64,000 bases of DNA from Pseudomonas asturiensis (GCF_900143095.1 NZ_FRDA01000002.1:434001-498000), one strand, 5' to 3'; shown: positions 1 through 9,922, counted from the stretch's first letter. The notes: generated by a model from the sequence alone, not told the origin. A program made the numbers and translations.

Positions 1-9
1 CCAGCAGTG

Positions 10-576
10 TCAGGCGCACGACGGATGTTTCTCCAGATGACGAACCAACGCCGCAACCGTCTGTTCCAGCGCGCCGGAGTTATCCAGCGCATGCACACCC
101 GGATGACTGGCCAGCAGGCTACCGGCGAACTGCTGGTTACGCTCCAGCCGCGCTTCGATTTCCGGCAGGCTTTCGCGGCCCCTGGCCAGCAGACGCTGGC
201 GCAGCACGTCCAGATCAACGGTGAGTAAAACCGCCAGCAAGTTGGGATACCGACGCTGCGCACGTTCCAGATGCGCTCGCGACCCATTGATCAGCACGTC
301 ATGACCTTCCAGCAGCCACTGATCGATGACAATCGGAATGCCGTAATGCAAACCGTTGGCCTGCCAGTTCAAAGCAAATGCGCCGTGCTCGCGCATGTGC
401 TCGAACTGCTCGACGTCCACGGCCTGCGCCGCTTCACCCACCGCTTCGGCGGAACGGGTGATGACCCGCCGCACCACTCGGCAATTGCGTTCTGCCAAGG
501 TGCCACGCGCTGCGTCCATCAGGCTGTCCTTGCCTGAACCGGACGGCCCGATGAGATAGATCAACCTGCCTGCCAT
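10..576 (-). CDS. phnN: Ribose 1,5-bisphosphate phosphokinase PhnN
   Basis: This 188-residue cytosolic kinase phosphorylates ribose 1,5-bisphosphate to PRPP, which returns the ribose of C-P lyase products to nucleotide metabolism. The Walker A loop GPSGSGKDS lies at about residues 10-18 of a guanylate-kinase-like P-loop fold, and the length is normal for the family. Its ATG shares one base with the phnM stop (TGATG), so translation is probably coupled. It is the last gene of the phn operon visible; any phnP would lie beyond the left edge. The stop codon is at 10-12, so the gene is complete. Confidence 0.93.
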   Translation of the reverse strand: MAGRLIYLIGPSGSGKDSLMDAARGTLAERNCRVVRRVITRSAEAVGEAAQAVDVEQFEHMREHGAFALNWQANGLHYGIPIVIDQWLLEGHDVLINGSRAHLERAQRRYPNLLAVLLTVDLDVLRQRLLARGRESLPEIEARLERNQQFAGSLLASHPGVHALDNSGALEQTVAALVRHLEKHPSCA

Positions 577-1721
577 CAGAATACCCTCTTGCCTTGTCGC
601 CAGACCTTATCGATAACCGGCAGATTGCCATGGCTGCGCGCCTGAATCAGATCGGCACGCAGGCCGACGCGAATTTCACCGCGATCCGCCAGTCCCGCCG
701 CCAGTGCCGGTGTACGGCTGACCCTGTTCATCGCCTGTGGCAACCCGTAGTCGTTGTCCTGTTCGGCCAGCATGAACGCCGATTGCAGAAGACTGGCCGG
801 ATAGTAGTCGCTGGAGAGAATATCCAGTAGCCCTTCTTTGGCCAGCGACGCGGCCGCCACGTTACCGGAGTGCGAGCCGCCGCGCACGATGTTCGGTGCG
901 CCCATCAACACACTCATGCCCAGACGCCGACAGCCACGCGCCGCTTCCAGCGTGGTCGGGAACTCGGCGATGTTCATCCCGTAACCCGCCGATTCCTCGA
1001 CATGGGCCATGGTCGCGTCATCGTGACTGGCGATGGACAACCCGCGTGCCAGACACAGTTCGACAATCGCGCGGCGATATCGATCAGCGTACTCGATGGA
1101 ATTGGCCACTTGCTCGACGATGAAGCCGTCCATCTCCTGACTGCTCATGTGGTATTTGCCCATGTAGTACTCTCGGTACTTGGACTCCAGCGCGAACTGA
1201 CGCTGGCCGGGCGCGTGGTCCATGACCGACACCAGTTTAACCAGCGGCTGATCCACCAGGTCACGAAACACGCTCAGGGTGTCCGGGTGGCTTACTTCAC
1301 AGCGCAGATGCAGCAGGTGCTCGGCACGGGTCAGACCGGCGTCTGTGGCCGTCGCAATGGCGGCGAGCATCGAGGGCAACTGCTGCATGCGCTTGCCCTT
1401 GGGATTGATGTCGCCAATCGACAGTGCGTCGAACACCGTCGTGATGCCTGCCGCGACAATCTGCGCATCGTGGCTGATCACCGCCGACGTTGAAGGCCAG
1501 TCAACACCGGGACGCGGCGACAGGTGCTTTTCCAGATTATCGGTGTGCAGTTCGACAAGCCCCGGTAGCAGGTAGCCGCCCTGCAGGTCCTGCGCCTGAC
1601 TCAACAGGCTGCGGCCCGAATCGACCTCCGCGATCACACCGTCGCGTACCACCACCGTACCGGAGAACACCGACTCGCCAGTGACCACGCGGGCGTTGGT
1701 GAAAATCTGTTCGTTCAGCAT
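576..1721 (-). CDS. phnM: Alpha-D-ribose 1-methylphosphonate 5-triphosphate diphosphatase PhnM
   Basis: A 381-residue amidohydrolase-superfamily enzyme. In the C-P lyase pathway PhnM removes pyrophosphate from ribose 1-methylphosphonate 5-triphosphate to give the substrate of PhnJ. The metal-binding signature appears as [16 protein letters not shown] near residue 57, and further metal ligands sit in the later ASHDDA segment. The length fits the family. Its start overlaps the end of phnL by seven bases and its stop overlaps the phnN start, which places it firmly in one polycistronic unit. Confidence 0.94.
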   Translation of the reverse strand: MLNEQIFTNARVVTGESVFSGTVVVRDGVIAEVDSGRSLLSQAQDLQGGYLLPGLVELHTDNLEKHLSPRPGVDWPSTSAVISHDAQIVAAGITTVFDALSIGDINPKGKRMQQLPSMLAAIATATDAGLTRAEHLLHLRCEVSHPDTLSVFRDLVDQPLVKLVSVMDHAPGQRQFALESKYREYYMGKYHMSSQEMDGFIVEQVANSIEYADRYRRAIVELCLARGLSIASHDDATMAHVEESAGYGMNIAEFPTTLEAARGCRRLGMSVLMGAPNIVRGGSHSGNVAAASLAKEGLLDILSSDYYPASLLQSAFMLAEQDNDYGLPQAMNRVSRTPALAAGLADRGEIRVGLRADLIQARSHGNLPVIDKVWRQGKRVF

Positions 1722-2431
1722 TGCAGCAACTCCTTGGCGGTGAGGTCCACCGGGGTCATGTCCAGTTGGCGATTGGCAACCGATTCACGGGCATCACGGT
1801 CGTGGAAGATACCGATCAGCGCGGCACCTTCGCGTTTGGCTTCGTCGATCAGCTCCAGCACTACCTGGCGGTTGGCGTCATCCAGCGAAGCTGTCGGCTC
1901 GTCCAGCAACATCACCGGCCACGGCACCATGAAGGCACGAGCGATGTTGATCCGTTGCTGCTCACCACCGGAAAACGTGCTCGGTGCCAGTGGCCACAAA
2001 CGCGACGCGATGTTCAGACGGGTCAGCAGCAGCTCGGCCCTGGCCCTCGCCTGCTCGCGAGGCCAGCCGCGCGCCAGGGCAGGCTCCATCACCACGTCCA
2101 GGCTCGACACCCTCGGAATGACCCGCAAAAACTGGCTCACGTAACCCAGCGTTCTGCGCCGCACTTCCAGCACCTGGCGCGGCGTGGCGCCGACCAGTTC
2201 GGTCCATTCGCCGTCATGTTGCACGCGAATGCTGCCCGCGGCGGGCAGGTAATTGCCATACAACGTGCGCAGCAAGGTGCTTTTACCGGTGCCGGACGCC
2301 CCGCCCAGCACCAGGCACTCCCCGCTGCGCACCGAGAAATTCAGACCGCGCAGCACATTGAGGACCACGCCGCTGTGTTGATGCAGTGTGAAGGTTTTCG
2401 AAAGGTCACGGACCTCGATCAAGGTAGTCAT
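1715..2431 (-). CDS. phnL: C-P lyase ABC-type subunit PhnL
   Basis: A 238-residue ABC-type ATPase that works with the C-P lyase core rather than in transport; PhnL is needed with PhnG, H and I to attach methylphosphonate to the ribose of ATP. The Walker A loop is GASGTGKST, the signature is FSGGEQQR and Walker B ends [11 protein letters not shown] start it at [14 protein letters not shown], which aligns with the family N-terminus. The open frame extends 27 codons upstream to 2512, but that part overlaps phnK and is not family-like. The gap to the phnK stop is 22 bases. Confidence 0.92.
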   Translation of the reverse strand: MTTLIEVRDLSKTFTLHQHSGVVLNVLRGLNFSVRSGECLVLGGASGTGKSTLLRTLYGNYLPAAGSIRVQHDGEWTELVGATPRQVLEVRRRTLGYVSQFLRVIPRVSSLDVVMEPALARGWPREQARARAELLLTRLNIASRLWPLAPSTFSGGEQQRINIARAFMVPWPVMLLDEPTASLDDANRQVVLELIDEAKREGAALIGIFHDRDARESVANRQLDMTPVDLTAKELLQC

Positions 2432-2453
2432 CAGGCTCATCTCTCTGTGCGGA

Positions 2454-3275
2454 TCATGGCTGCAATACCGAGGAAACCAGCAACTGTGAATATGGATGCT
2501 GCGGGTCATCAAGGATCTGGTCGGTGAGTCCCGCCTCCACCACGTGCGAACGGCGCATCACCATCAACCGGTCGGCCAGCAACCGGGCCACCGCCAGGTC
2601 GTGGGTGACGATGACCACCGCCAGATCCAGCTCGCGCACCAGACCGCGTAGCAGGTCCAGCAGCCGCGCCTGCACCGACACATCCAGCCCGCCTGTCGGT
2701 TCATCCATGAACACCAGCCGAGGGCCGGAGACCAGATTGCGGGCGATCTGCAGGCGTTGCTGCATGCCGCCCGAAAAGGTACGCGGCAGATCATCGATAC
2801 GCAGTGGATCGATTTCGACCTGACCGAGCCAGTCCAGCGCGGCATTACGCAACTGCTGATAGTTACGCACGCCCTGGGCCATCAATCGCTCGCCAATGTT
2901 CGCGCCCGCCGAGACGCCCATCCGCAGGCCATCGCGCGGGTTCTGCTCGACAAAGCCCCATTCGGTGCGCAGCAAGGTGCGCCGCTGCGCCTCGCTGGCG
3001 CTGTACAGGTCGAACCAGCTGCCGTCCTGACTGCGATAGTCGATGCTGCCACTCTCCGGCGCCGAGCGCCCGCTGAGCACAGACAGCAACGTGGACTTGC
3101 CAGAGCCGGACTCGCCGACAATGCCCAGCACTTCACCGGGGTACAGGTCGAAGCTGACGCGCTGGCAACCCTTTTCCGGGCCGTACAGCCGGGTCACGCC
3201 GCGCACCTTGAGCAACGCTTCGTCCAGTTGGGGTCGTGGCGTGTTAACCGGATTGACCGACAGGGCACTGATCAT
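2454..3275 (-). CDS. phnK: C-P lyase ABC-type subunit PhnK
   Basis: A 273-residue ATPase of the oligopeptide-transporter ABC type. PhnK docks on the PhnGHIJ core complex and is part of the C-P lyase machinery, not a transporter subunit. Visible motifs are Walker [10 protein letters not shown], signature FSGGMQQR and Walker [12 protein letters not shown]. The ATG at 3275 overlaps the phnJ stop as ATGA. The open frame begins 12 codons earlier at 3311, but the overlapping start is the likely one. The neighbours phnJ and phnL fix the identity. Confidence 0.93.
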   Translation of the reverse strand: MISALSVNPVNTPRPQLDEALLKVRGVTRLYGPEKGCQRVSFDLYPGEVLGIVGESGSGKSTLLSVLSGRSAPESGSIDYRSQDGSWFDLYSASEAQRRTLLRTEWGFVEQNPRDGLRMGVSAGANIGERLMAQGVRNYQQLRNAALDWLGQVEIDPLRIDDLPRTFSGGMQQRLQIARNLVSGPRLVFMDEPTGGLDVSVQARLLDLLRGLVRELDLAVVIVTHDLAVARLLADRLMVMRRSHVVEAGLTDQILDDPQHPYSQLLVSSVLQP

Positions 3276-4144
3276 CGGGCGTTCTCCTGCTGGCTGGCCC
3301 GCTGGGCGCAATAATCGGTGTCAGAACAAACAAAGCTCTGGGTGCCCGCGTCGTCGAGAATCAGTTCGTCGAGAAAGGAATCGTGGCTGCCGCAGATCGC
3401 ACAGCACTGCTCCCAGCGCTGCACCTGGAACGGGTGATCCTCGAAATCCAGGCTCACGACGCGGGTGTAAGGCGGCACTGCATAAAGGCGCTTTTCACGG
3501 CCCGCGCCGAACAGCATCAGCGCCGGGCTCATGTCCAGCTTGGGGTTGTCGAATTTGGGAATCGGCGACGGGTCCATCACGTAGCGGTCATCGACCATTA
3601 CCGGATAGGCGTAACTGGTGGCGATGTGGCCGAAGGTGGCGATGTCTTCGTAGAGCTTGACGTGCATCACCCCGTAATCGTCCAGCGCGTGCATGGTCCG
3701 GGTTTCGGTCTCGGACGGCTCGATGAAGCGCAACGGCTCGGGAATCGGCACCTGATAGACCAGAATCTGATCGGCATGCAGCGGGGTTTCCGGGATCCGG
3801 TGACGGGTCTGGATCACCGTGGCCTCAGGCGTGCGTTCGGTCGTCGCGATACCCGCCGTACGGGCGAAAAACCGTCGGATCGAGACCGCGTTGGTGGTGT
3901 CGTCTGCGCCCTGATCAATGACCTTGAGCACGTCATCGTCTCCCAGGATCGCGGCGGTCAGTTGCATGCCGCCGGTGCCCCAGCCATAGGGCAGCGGCAT
4001 CTCGCGGCCACCGAACGGCACTTGATAGCCGGGAATCGCCACGGCCTTCAGCAGCCCGCGACGGATCATGCGCTTGGTCTGTTCATCCAGGTAGGCGAAG
4101 TTGTACGCGGTGTCCCGCGCGACGGGCGGGTTGAGGGTGCTCAT
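3272..4144 (-). CDS. phnJ: Carbon-phosphorus lyase PhnJ (radical SAM)
   Basis: The catalytic C-P lyase, 290 residues. It uses an Fe4S4 cluster and S-adenosylmethionine to cleave the C-P bond of ribose 1-methylphosphonate 5-phosphate, giving methane (or another alkane) and a cyclic ribose phosphate. Four cysteines near the C-terminus are spaced C248-x2-C251-x21-C273-x5-C279, the same spacing as the functional cysteines of E. coli PhnJ (241, 244, 266, 272). The start at 4144 overlaps the phnI stop as ATGA. The frame is open to 4270, but that extension lies inside phnI. Confidence 0.96.
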   Translation of the reverse strand: MSTLNPPVARDTAYNFAYLDEQTKRMIRRGLLKAVAIPGYQVPFGGREMPLPYGWGTGGMQLTAAILGDDDVLKVIDQGADDTTNAVSIRRFFARTAGIATTERTPEATVIQTRHRIPETPLHADQILVYQVPIPEPLRFIEPSETETRTMHALDDYGVMHVKLYEDIATFGHIATSYAYPVMVDDRYVMDPSPIPKFDNPKLDMSPALMLFGAGREKRLYAVPPYTRVVSLDFEDHPFQVQRWEQCCAICGSHDSFLDELILDDAGTQSFVCSDTDYCAQRASQQENAR

Positions 4145-5220
4145 TGCTCGTTCTCCCCGGTCGCTGTGGGTTTGCGCAGTGTGCGGATCAGTTCCAGTTC
4201 GGACTGAAAGTCCACGTAATGCGGCAGCTTGAGGTGCGAAACGAAACCGGCCGCCTCGACGTTGTCGCAATGGGCCAGCACGAATTCTTCCTGCTGGGCG
4301 GCCGAGCGGATCTCTTCGTTGTACTCGTTGGCACGCAACGAGCGATCCACCAGCGCCATGCCCATCGCCTTGCGCTCGGCATTGCCGAAGGCCAGACCAT
4401 AGCCACGCGTGAACTGCGGCGGCTCAGTGGCCGAACCGACAAACTGGTTGATCATTTCGCACTCGGTGATCTCGATGTCACCGATGAGAATGGGAAAGCC
4501 CAGCTCCTCGGGCTCGACCCACACCTGCACCTCACCGATACGAATTTCGCCTGCGAACGGATGGTTACGGCCATAACCGCGCTGGGTCGAATACCCCAGT
4601 GCCAGCAAAAACCCTTCGTCGCCACGGGCCAGCGCCTGCAGGCGTTCGGCACGACTGGACGGGAACGCCAGCGGCTCCCGGGTGATGTCGGCGATTGGCT
4701 CGTCGTTATCGACTTCAGGTTTCATCAAGCCTTCTTTCGCCAGCAGACCGAGCACGCGTGGGCAGGGTTGCAACGTCGCGTCGGGCGTCACGCTTGGGCC
4801 CGGATGCTCGCCCTCGGCCAGCAGCGTGAAATCCAGCAAACGGTGGGTGTAGTCGAAGGTCGGCCCGAGCAATTGCCCGCCCGGCACGTCCTTGAAGGTC
4901 GCGGACAAGCGACGATTGAGTTGCATGTCCGAGGTGTCGATGGGCAGGCTGGCGCAGAAACGCGTGAGGGTCGTGCGGTAGGCACGCAGCAGGAAAATCG
5001 CTTCGACCAGATCACCTGCCGACTGCTTGATGGCCAGCGCGGCCAGTTGCTCGTCGTACAGCGAGCCTTCGGTCATGACCCGGGCGACAGCCAGTGGCAG
5101 TTGCTGGCGGATCTGCTCGACGTCAAGTTCGGCAATGCCTGTGTCGCCACGACGCCTGCGAGCCAGCAAGCGGTGAGCGTTGTCGATGGCCTGTTCACCC
5201 CCTTTGACGGCAACGTACAT
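4141..5220 (-). CDS. phnI: C-P lyase core subunit PhnI
   Basis: A 359-residue subunit of the PhnGHIJ core. PhnI is the nucleosidase-type subunit that, with PhnG, H and L, displaces adenine from ATP and couples the phosphonate to the ribose C1. The N-terminus MYVAVKGGEQAI is typical of the family, and length and context agree. The start codon shares one base with the phnH stop. A 438-codon open frame on the opposite strand over this gene is a codon-bias shadow. Confidence 0.94.
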   Translation of the reverse strand: MYVAVKGGEQAIDNAHRLLARRRRGDTGIAELDVEQIRQQLPLAVARVMTEGSLYDEQLAALAIKQSAGDLVEAIFLLRAYRTTLTRFCASLPIDTSDMQLNRRLSATFKDVPGGQLLGPTFDYTHRLLDFTLLAEGEHPGPSVTPDATLQPCPRVLGLLAKEGLMKPEVDNDEPIADITREPLAFPSSRAERLQALARGDEGFLLALGYSTQRGYGRNHPFAGEIRIGEVQVWVEPEELGFPILIGDIEITECEMINQFVGSATEPPQFTRGYGLAFGNAERKAMGMALVDRSLRANEYNEEIRSAAQQEEFVLAHCDNVEAAGFVSHLKLPHYVDFQSELELIRTLRKPTATGENEQ

Positions 5221-5816
5221 CAGGCACACTCCTGCACGCGGGTGCTGCGAGGCAAACCGATCATCTGGCTGCCCGACAGGAAAAACACGTCCAGCCCGCG
5301 CGGAAAGTCGTTGCGTGACGACCGTTCGGTCCAGAAATGCTTGTCCAGCGGCAAGGCCACGCGGTTTTGCTGCTCGATGCCAGGACCGCTCCAGCTCAAC
5401 GGTTGCCCGCCATCGAGGGCTGGCAGCTGGATCAACAGCGTGCAGGACTGGTCAGGATAGCGATCGTTGCCCAGGTCGAAACCCGCCAGGTCCTGCGCCA
5501 CTGCCGCATCGAGCAACGCAAAGCGAGCGTTTTGCCGCTCGCTCACCATCGGGCAGCCGCAGTGGAACGACAGGTTGGCGCGAATGGCGGGCGTATCGAA
5601 CGCCGGAGCCAGCCAGACCGGGGTATCCAGGTCCAGCAACGCCAGACACAACGCATGGGTGGCACTGTCCAGCCCCGACAACGCGGGCGGCTGATGTGCG
5701 GCATTCAAGGTCTGGGCAATGCCGGGGCCTGCCAGCGCCTTGAGGGCCGCGCGAAAGCTGCGCTGAGCGTCGAGTACAGGATCAGTGAAAGCAGGTTGCA
5801 GAAGGACAGCGTTCAT
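5220..5816 (-). CDS. phnH: C-P lyase core subunit PhnH
   Basis: A 198-residue structural subunit of the C-P lyase core. PhnH has a fold related to PLP-dependent transferases but no cofactor site, and binds peripherally to the PhnGIJ core. The family is recognised from length, N-terminus and position between phnG and phnI. Both ends overlap neighbouring genes by one base (TGATG), consistent with fixed subunit ratios through coupled translation. Confidence 0.92.
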   Translation of the reverse strand: MNAVLLQPAFTDPVLDAQRSFRAALKALAGPGIAQTLNAAHQPPALSGLDSATHALCLALLDLDTPVWLAPAFDTPAIRANLSFHCGCPMVSERQNARFALLDAAVAQDLAGFDLGNDRYPDQSCTLLIQLPALDGGQPLSWSGPGIEQQNRVALPLDKHFWTERSSRNDFPRGLDVFFLSGSQMIGLPRSTRVQECA

Positions 5817-6301
5817 CAGTCTTCTCCTCGGACCAGCGTAAAGAATTCAACTTTGGTGGCGGCGGTTTCGGCGTCCTTGTCAGCCTTGCGCAGGGCTTGT
5901 ATGCGGGCCAGAGGCTCAATCAGCTCTGCCAGCCACCAGGCTTGTTGCGCACCTTGCAGGTGGGCGTCGGCCAGTGCCGCAAGTTCGGCGTGACGCTTGT
6001 CGCGTCCGGCCAGGTAGCTGTAGCCGGTACGACCGTCGGCCAGACGCACCACGCAACGGGTCACACTCATTTCGCCCAGATTGAACGCAGCACCCGTGCC
6101 GCCCATGCGCCCACGCACCAGCGTCATGCCGATTTCCGGTGCGCGGATCATCTGATAATCGGTGTCGCGCAAGACCGGTTCGTGACGATTCAAATGGGCA
6201 ACGCTTTGCTCATCTACATGTGCGCGGGCGAGCACGCCCATCCAGCGCTGCCGTGCGGTTGTTTCAGGATCGAGTTCAGAGGATTGCTGAGAGGATTGCA
6301 T
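5816..6301 (-). CDS. phnG: C-P lyase core subunit PhnG
   Basis: A 161-residue subunit of the PhnGHIJ core that acts with PhnI, H and L in the first step of phosphonate activation. The segment ARQRWMGVLARA near the N-terminus is the family start region. I prefer the ATG at 6301 because GAGG sits six bases before it. An in-frame ATG at 6316 overlaps the phnF stop as TGATG and would add five residues, so the start is not settled. Confidence 0.9.
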   Translation of the reverse strand: MQSSQQSSELDPETTARQRWMGVLARAHVDEQSVAHLNRHEPVLRDTDYQMIRAPEIGMTLVRGRMGGTGAAFNLGEMSVTRCVVRLADGRTGYSYLAGRDKRHAELAALADAHLQGAQQAWWLAELIEPLARIQALRKADKDAETAATKVEFFTLVRGED

Positions 6302-6315
6302 GGATAACCTCGGCA

Positions 6316-7020
6316 TCAGGTGGTCACTTGATAGTGGAAGCGGTCGCTGCGGCTGGTGGAACGGGACAGTTCCACCGGCTGGCCGGACCGGTCACAGGAG
6401 ACCGTCAACACGGTCAACACAGGCATATGGCGTGGCATCAGCAACTGCGAAGCTTCTTCGCGCGACGGCAGGCGTGCGCCGATCAGACTCTGCTGGCGAG
6501 TCAGCGGCAGGTCGCGCTCGGCCAGGTACTGACGCAGCGAACCGCCTGCATAATCGGCCAGCAATTGACGGTAATCAGCGCTGAAACGATGCAGAATCAG
6601 GCTCACGGGCTGGCCGTCGAGCTTGCGCAGGGTCTGCAATTCGATCATCGGCGCCTGTTCGGGCAGACCCAAGTGACGGGCATCTTCGCTATTGGCCTGG
6701 CAGTCGCGACGCAACAGCAGGATCGCCTCGACCCCGATACCCTGCGCAGACAATGACTTACTGTAGGCACTGTCGGCCTGCATCGGGTAAATGAGCGGGC
6801 GTTCCAGCACCTGAGTGCCTTTGCCCTGGCGGCGCAGTACGCTGCCTTCACGCACCAGTTCATCGACAGCGCGGCGAACGGTGTGGCGATTGACGCTGAA
6901 ACGTTCAGCCAGTTGGAACTCGGCAGGCAGGTAGTCGCCGGACCTGTAAGTGCACAACTCGGCGCGCAGGGTGTCCGCCAGCTCGCGGTACAACGGCTCA
7001 GTTTGTCTAGACAACTGCAT
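6316..7020 (-). CDS. phnF: GntR/HutC-family regulator PhnF
   Basis: A 234-residue DNA-binding regulator: an N-terminal winged helix of about 70 residues with the recognition helix in SVNRHTVRRAVDELV, then a UTRA ligand-binding domain. PhnF-type proteins repress phosphonate genes, with the effector still unclear in most bacteria. The start at MQLSRQTEPLYREL fits the family; the frame continues nine codons upstream to 7047. A 12-base palindrome of the HutC operator type overlaps codons 2-6 and may be its own binding site. The gene sits inside the operon, as in E. coli, 37 bases after phnE. Confidence 0.92.
   Translation of the reverse strand: MQLSRQTEPLYRELADTLRAELCTYRSGDYLPAEFQLAERFSVNRHTVRRAVDELVREGSVLRRQGKGTQVLERPLIYPMQADSAYSKSLSAQGIGVEAILLLRRDCQANSEDARHLGLPEQAPMIELQTLRKLDGQPVSLILHRFSADYRQLLADYAGGSLRQYLAERDLPLTRQQSLIGARLPSREEASQLLMPRHMPVLTVLTVSCDRSGQPVELSRSTSRSDRFHYQVTT
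7003..7014. promoter_or_regulatory. Putative PhnF/HutC-type operator inside the phnF start
   Basis: TTGTCTAGACAA is a perfect 12-base palindrome. It closely resembles operators of HutC-subfamily GntR proteins, whose known sites include the form TGGTCTAGACCA. It covers the first codons of phnF, where a bound repressor could block transcription through the operon or a local promoter. A second copy with one base changed lies within phnC. Binding by PhnF is inferred. Confidence 0.55.
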
Positions 7021-7057
7021 GGTTAAAAAAAGTGCCCATCGGGACACCCCTCTCCGG

Positions 7058-7846
7058 TCAGATGAATTGCTTGCGCAAGCGTTGCGACGCGATGTCGATC
7101 ACGCTGACGACGACGATGATCACCAGCAGTACGGCACTGGTCTGGACGAAAGCAAAGGCGCGAATGTTCTCCCAGAGAATCACACCGATCCCCCCTGCCC
7201 CGACCATGCCTACGACCGTTGCCGAGCGAACATTGGATTCGAAACGGTACAGCGCGTAGGAGATCCAGAGCGGCATGACCTGCGGGATGACGCCATAAAT
7301 GACCTCCTGCAGCGCACTGGCACCCGTGGCGCGCACGCCCTCTACCGGGCCGGGATCAATGGCTTCCACGGCTTCGGCGAACAGCTTGGCAAGCACCCCC
7401 GTGGTGCTGATCCACAAGGCCAGTACCCCGGCAAATGGCCCAAGACCTACGGCGACCACAAACAGCATCGCGAAGACCATTTCATTGATGGAACGAAAGG
7501 CGTCCATGCAGCGGCGCAGCGGCAGATGGATCCACCACGGCGTGATGTTTTCGGCACACAGAATGCCCAGCGGGATAGAGCAGACGATGGCCAGGACCGT
7601 GCCCCATAACGCGATCTGGATCGTGACCAGCATTTCCGTGAGATAACTGCGCCATTCGCGGAAATCCGGCGGGAAGAAGTCGGAGGCGAAGGTCGCCATG
7701 TTTCCCGAATCGCGCACCAGCGACATCGGGTTCATCTCAGCACCTTGCCAGGCCCAGGCCAGTGCGGCCAGAAACAGCCCCCAACCCAGGTATCGAGCCC
7801 AACTGCGCTTGCCGATGGGCTGCGCGTATGCAACGTGAGTGGTCAT
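7058..7846 (-). CDS. phnE: Phosphonate ABC transporter permease PhnE
   Basis: A 262-residue inner-membrane permease of the phosphonate transporter PhnCDE. One membrane segment lies at about residues 18-35 and several more follow. The conserved EAA loop that contacts the PhnC ATPase is around [20 protein letters not shown], before the final helices. I start at [12 protein letters not shown], since the 19 codons upstream are not family-like. It lies 61 bases after phnD. Length matches single-copy PhnE proteins, and no split or second permease is present. Confidence 0.93.
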   Translation of the reverse strand: MTTHVAYAQPIGKRSWARYLGWGLFLAALAWAWQGAEMNPMSLVRDSGNMATFASDFFPPDFREWRSYLTEMLVTIQIALWGTVLAIVCSIPLGILCAENITPWWIHLPLRRCMDAFRSINEMVFAMLFVVAVGLGPFAGVLALWISTTGVLAKLFAEAVEAIDPGPVEGVRATGASALQEVIYGVIPQVMPLWISYALYRFESNVRSATVVGMVGAGGIGVILWENIRAFAFVQTSAVLLVIIVVVSVIDIASQRLRKQFI

Positions 7847-7907
7847 AGCAATCAATGTCCTGATGGCGGCCGATGGGGCGCGAGGGAAAGGTCCGCGCCC
7901 CACTCGT

Positions 7908-8915
7908 TCAGCCGGCTGTGCTGGTTGCCGTTTTCTGGTTCAGCTCGGTGATGCGCTGCTGCAGCTTGCTCAGGCCCGCGTCGATTTCCTTGAGGCGGGT
8001 TTCCTTTTCCTGGGCATTGAGCGTGGTGCTGGCCGCCACTTCGGTGCGCTGCTTGAACAGTTCGAGCTGGCGAATCGGTAGCAACTGGTCATCGCTGGAC
8101 TTCAGGAACTTGCCCAGTTGCATGTTCTTGAGGACGGTTTTTTCTTCATCGGTATCGCCATAACTGGCAAAGAACTCACGGATCTTCGCCTTGTTCTCGT
8201 CCGACAGGGCCTTGCTCCAGACCATCGGGTCGGCCGGAATCAGCGGCGACTTCCAGATCACCTTGAGCTGCTCGACCTTGTCCGGCTGAGTCACCGCCAG
8301 TCGGTCCCAGCTCTCGGTGTTGAAGGTCGCCACGTCAAGCTGGCCCTTGGCAACACTGAGCGCGTTGACTTCATGACTGGAGTTGAGCGTGCGCTTGAAC
8401 GCGGTGGAGGCATCGACATGGTTCTTGGCGAACACGTAGTAGCCCGGCACCAGATAGCCCGAGGTGGAGTTCGGGTCGCCATTGCCGAAGGTCAGGGTCT
8501 TGGCGTTTTTGAGCATGTCTTCGACAGAGTTGATCGGGCTGTCCTTGCGCACGATCAGCAGGCTCCAGTAACCCGCCGCGCCATTGGCCGCCGAGGTCTG
8601 GGCGAAGATTTCGCCGTTGGAGCGATCAACAGCTTCCATGGCCGCCTTGTTGCCCAGCCAGGCCACATCGACCTTGTTGAAGCGCATGCCCTGAATCAGG
8701 CCCGCGTAATCCGAGGCAAAGGTTGCGTTGACCTTCAGGCCGGTTTTCTTGCTCATGTCATCGAGAAACGGCTGCCAGATGGTTTTCAGGTTCTGCGATG
8801 ACTCAGTGGACATGATGCCGAAATTGATGACCTTCTCTTCAGCCTGGGCAGTGCCCATTGCGCAAGTGGCCAGCAAAGCGGCAGACGCGAGGACGCGACC
8901 GATACGGTTGAACAT
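7908..8915 (-). CDS. phnD: Phosphonate-binding periplasmic protein PhnD
   Basis: A 335-residue periplasmic binding protein that captures phosphonates (best known: 2-aminoethylphosphonate) for PhnE/PhnC. A Sec signal peptide is clear (basic MFNRIGR, hydrophobic core, cleavage after GTAQA). The mature protein starts [19 protein letters not shown], typical of PhnD. The start at 8915 has AGGAG eight bases upstream; the open frame begins ten codons earlier. The C-terminal 60 residues are charged and helical. Confidence 0.94.
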   Translation of the reverse strand: MFNRIGRVLASAALLATCAMGTAQAEEKVINFGIMSTESSQNLKTIWQPFLDDMSKKTGLKVNATFASDYAGLIQGMRFNKVDVAWLGNKAAMEAVDRSNGEIFAQTSAANGAAGYWSLLIVRKDSPINSVEDMLKNAKTLTFGNGDPNSTSGYLVPGYYVFAKNHVDASTAFKRTLNSSHEVNALSVAKGQLDVATFNTESWDRLAVTQPDKVEQLKVIWKSPLIPADPMVWSKALSDENKAKIREFFASYGDTDEEKTVLKNMQLGKFLKSSDDQLLPIRQLELFKQRTEVAASTTLNAQEKETRLKEIDAGLSKLQQRITELNQKTATSTAG

Positions 8916-8981
8916 GAAAGCACTCCTGAAGTGAGGTTCGTGCAACAGCGGTTGATGTCAGGGGACTGACGATAAAAATGA

Positions 8982-9812
8982 TCAGACTTTGGCCAATACC
9001 AGGCGCGGCGGCTCGACGGGACGGCTGTGCTCGACGAGCGTCAGGCTGTCATCCTGCTCGGCGCCGTAAAGGTCGTTGAGAAAGTGCCTGCTGAGCCCCT
9101 GCGCCTGCCCGTCGAAATGGATACGTCCGCCCTTCAGCGCCACGGCGCGTGGGCAGTAGCGCATCGCGTAGTCCACCTGATGCAGGGTGACGACAACGGT
9201 CTTGCCATCGCGGCGGTTGATGTCGGCGAGAATTTCCATGACCCGGCGGGCGGATTCAGGGTCGAGGGAGGCGATGGGTTCGTCGGCAAGAATCACTTCG
9301 GCGCGCTGGGTCAGGGCCCGGGCAATCGCCACGCGCTGCTGCTGGCCGCCAGACAGGGTCGAGGCACGCTGCGCGGCAAGGTCCGCCAGCCCGACACGTT
9401 CCAGCGACGCCATTGCGCGCTGCTTTTCCTCGGTATTGAACAGCGCCAGATTGCCGCGCCAGCGCGGCATGCGCCCCAGGCAGCCAAGCAGGACGTTGTC
9501 GAGCACGCTGAGGCGATTGACCAGATTGAACTGCTGGAAGATGTAGCCAATGTCGGCACGCAGACGGCGCACATGGCGATTGAGACGACCCGAGGCCTGC
9601 ACCTCGCGATCCAGCACCCGCACCTGGCCGCCTTTTTCGCGATCACAGCACGCCAGCCCCGCCAGGTGACGCAGCAAGGTGGACTTGCCGGAGCCCGATG
9701 CGCCAATCAGGGCAACCATCTCGCCGTGTTGTATAGACAACTCAAGGTCAACCAGAGCGCTTTTGCGAGAAAAGCTCTTGTTCAATCCTTCGACATGGAT
9801 AGCTGGATTCAT
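8982..9812 (-). CDS. phnC: Phosphonate ABC transporter ATPase PhnC
   Basis: A 276-residue ATPase that drives phosphonate uptake through PhnE. Motifs in order are Walker [10 protein letters not shown], signature [13 protein letters not shown] and Walker [14 protein letters not shown]. It is the first gene of the phn operon. A Pho-box-like repeat is centred about 100 bases upstream of its start. Unusually, the 12-base sequence TTGTATAGACAA, close to the palindrome in phnF, lies at codons 25-28, so the 5' coding region may carry an operator. Confidence 0.93.
   Translation of the reverse strand: MNPAIHVEGLNKSFSRKSALVDLELSIQHGEMVALIGASGSGKSTLLRHLAGLACCDREKGGQVRVLDREVQASGRLNRHVRRLRADIGYIFQQFNLVNRLSVLDNVLLGCLGRMPRWRGNLALFNTEEKQRAMASLERVGLADLAAQRASTLSGGQQQRVAIARALTQRAEVILADEPIASLDPESARRVMEILADINRRDGKTVVVTLHQVDYAMRYCPRAVALKGGRIHFDGQAQGLSRHFLNDLYGAEQDDSLTLVEHSRPVEPPRLVLAKV
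9729..9740. promoter_or_regulatory. Second putative PhnF/HutC-type operator, within phnC
   Basis: TTGTATAGACAA differs by one base from the palindrome at the phnF start and resembles the TGGTATAGACCA form reported for mycobacterial PhnF. It lies 72 bases inside phnC, downstream of the putative promoter, where a bound repressor could act as a roadblock. The sequence match is direct; the function is inferred. Confidence 0.5.
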
Positions 9813-9904
9813 GGTGTGTCTCTGCCTGCCCTACGACCCGGTGCAGGTCGTATTCGGTTGTCAGCCAGACTGAACCGGTGGCATTGCAGAGTCGTGAATC
9901 GGGC

Positions 9905-9922
9905 ATGACGAACCCGTAACAG
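9905..9922 (-). promoter_or_regulatory. Putative Pho box before phnC
   Basis: On the minus strand the bases read CTGTTAC, four bases, TCGTCAT, which matches 10 of 14 fixed positions of the PhoB consensus CTGTCAT-N4-CTGTCAT with correct 11-base spacing. It lies about 95 bases before the phnC ATG in the transcribed direction. phn operons are classical members of the Pho regulon. Confidence 0.5.

Noticed and set aside
4144..5460. 438-codon open frame on the plus strand opposite phnI
   Set aside because: It lies wholly antisense to phnI and phnH, has no recognisable domain and shows the amino-acid mix expected from GC-rich codon shadows.
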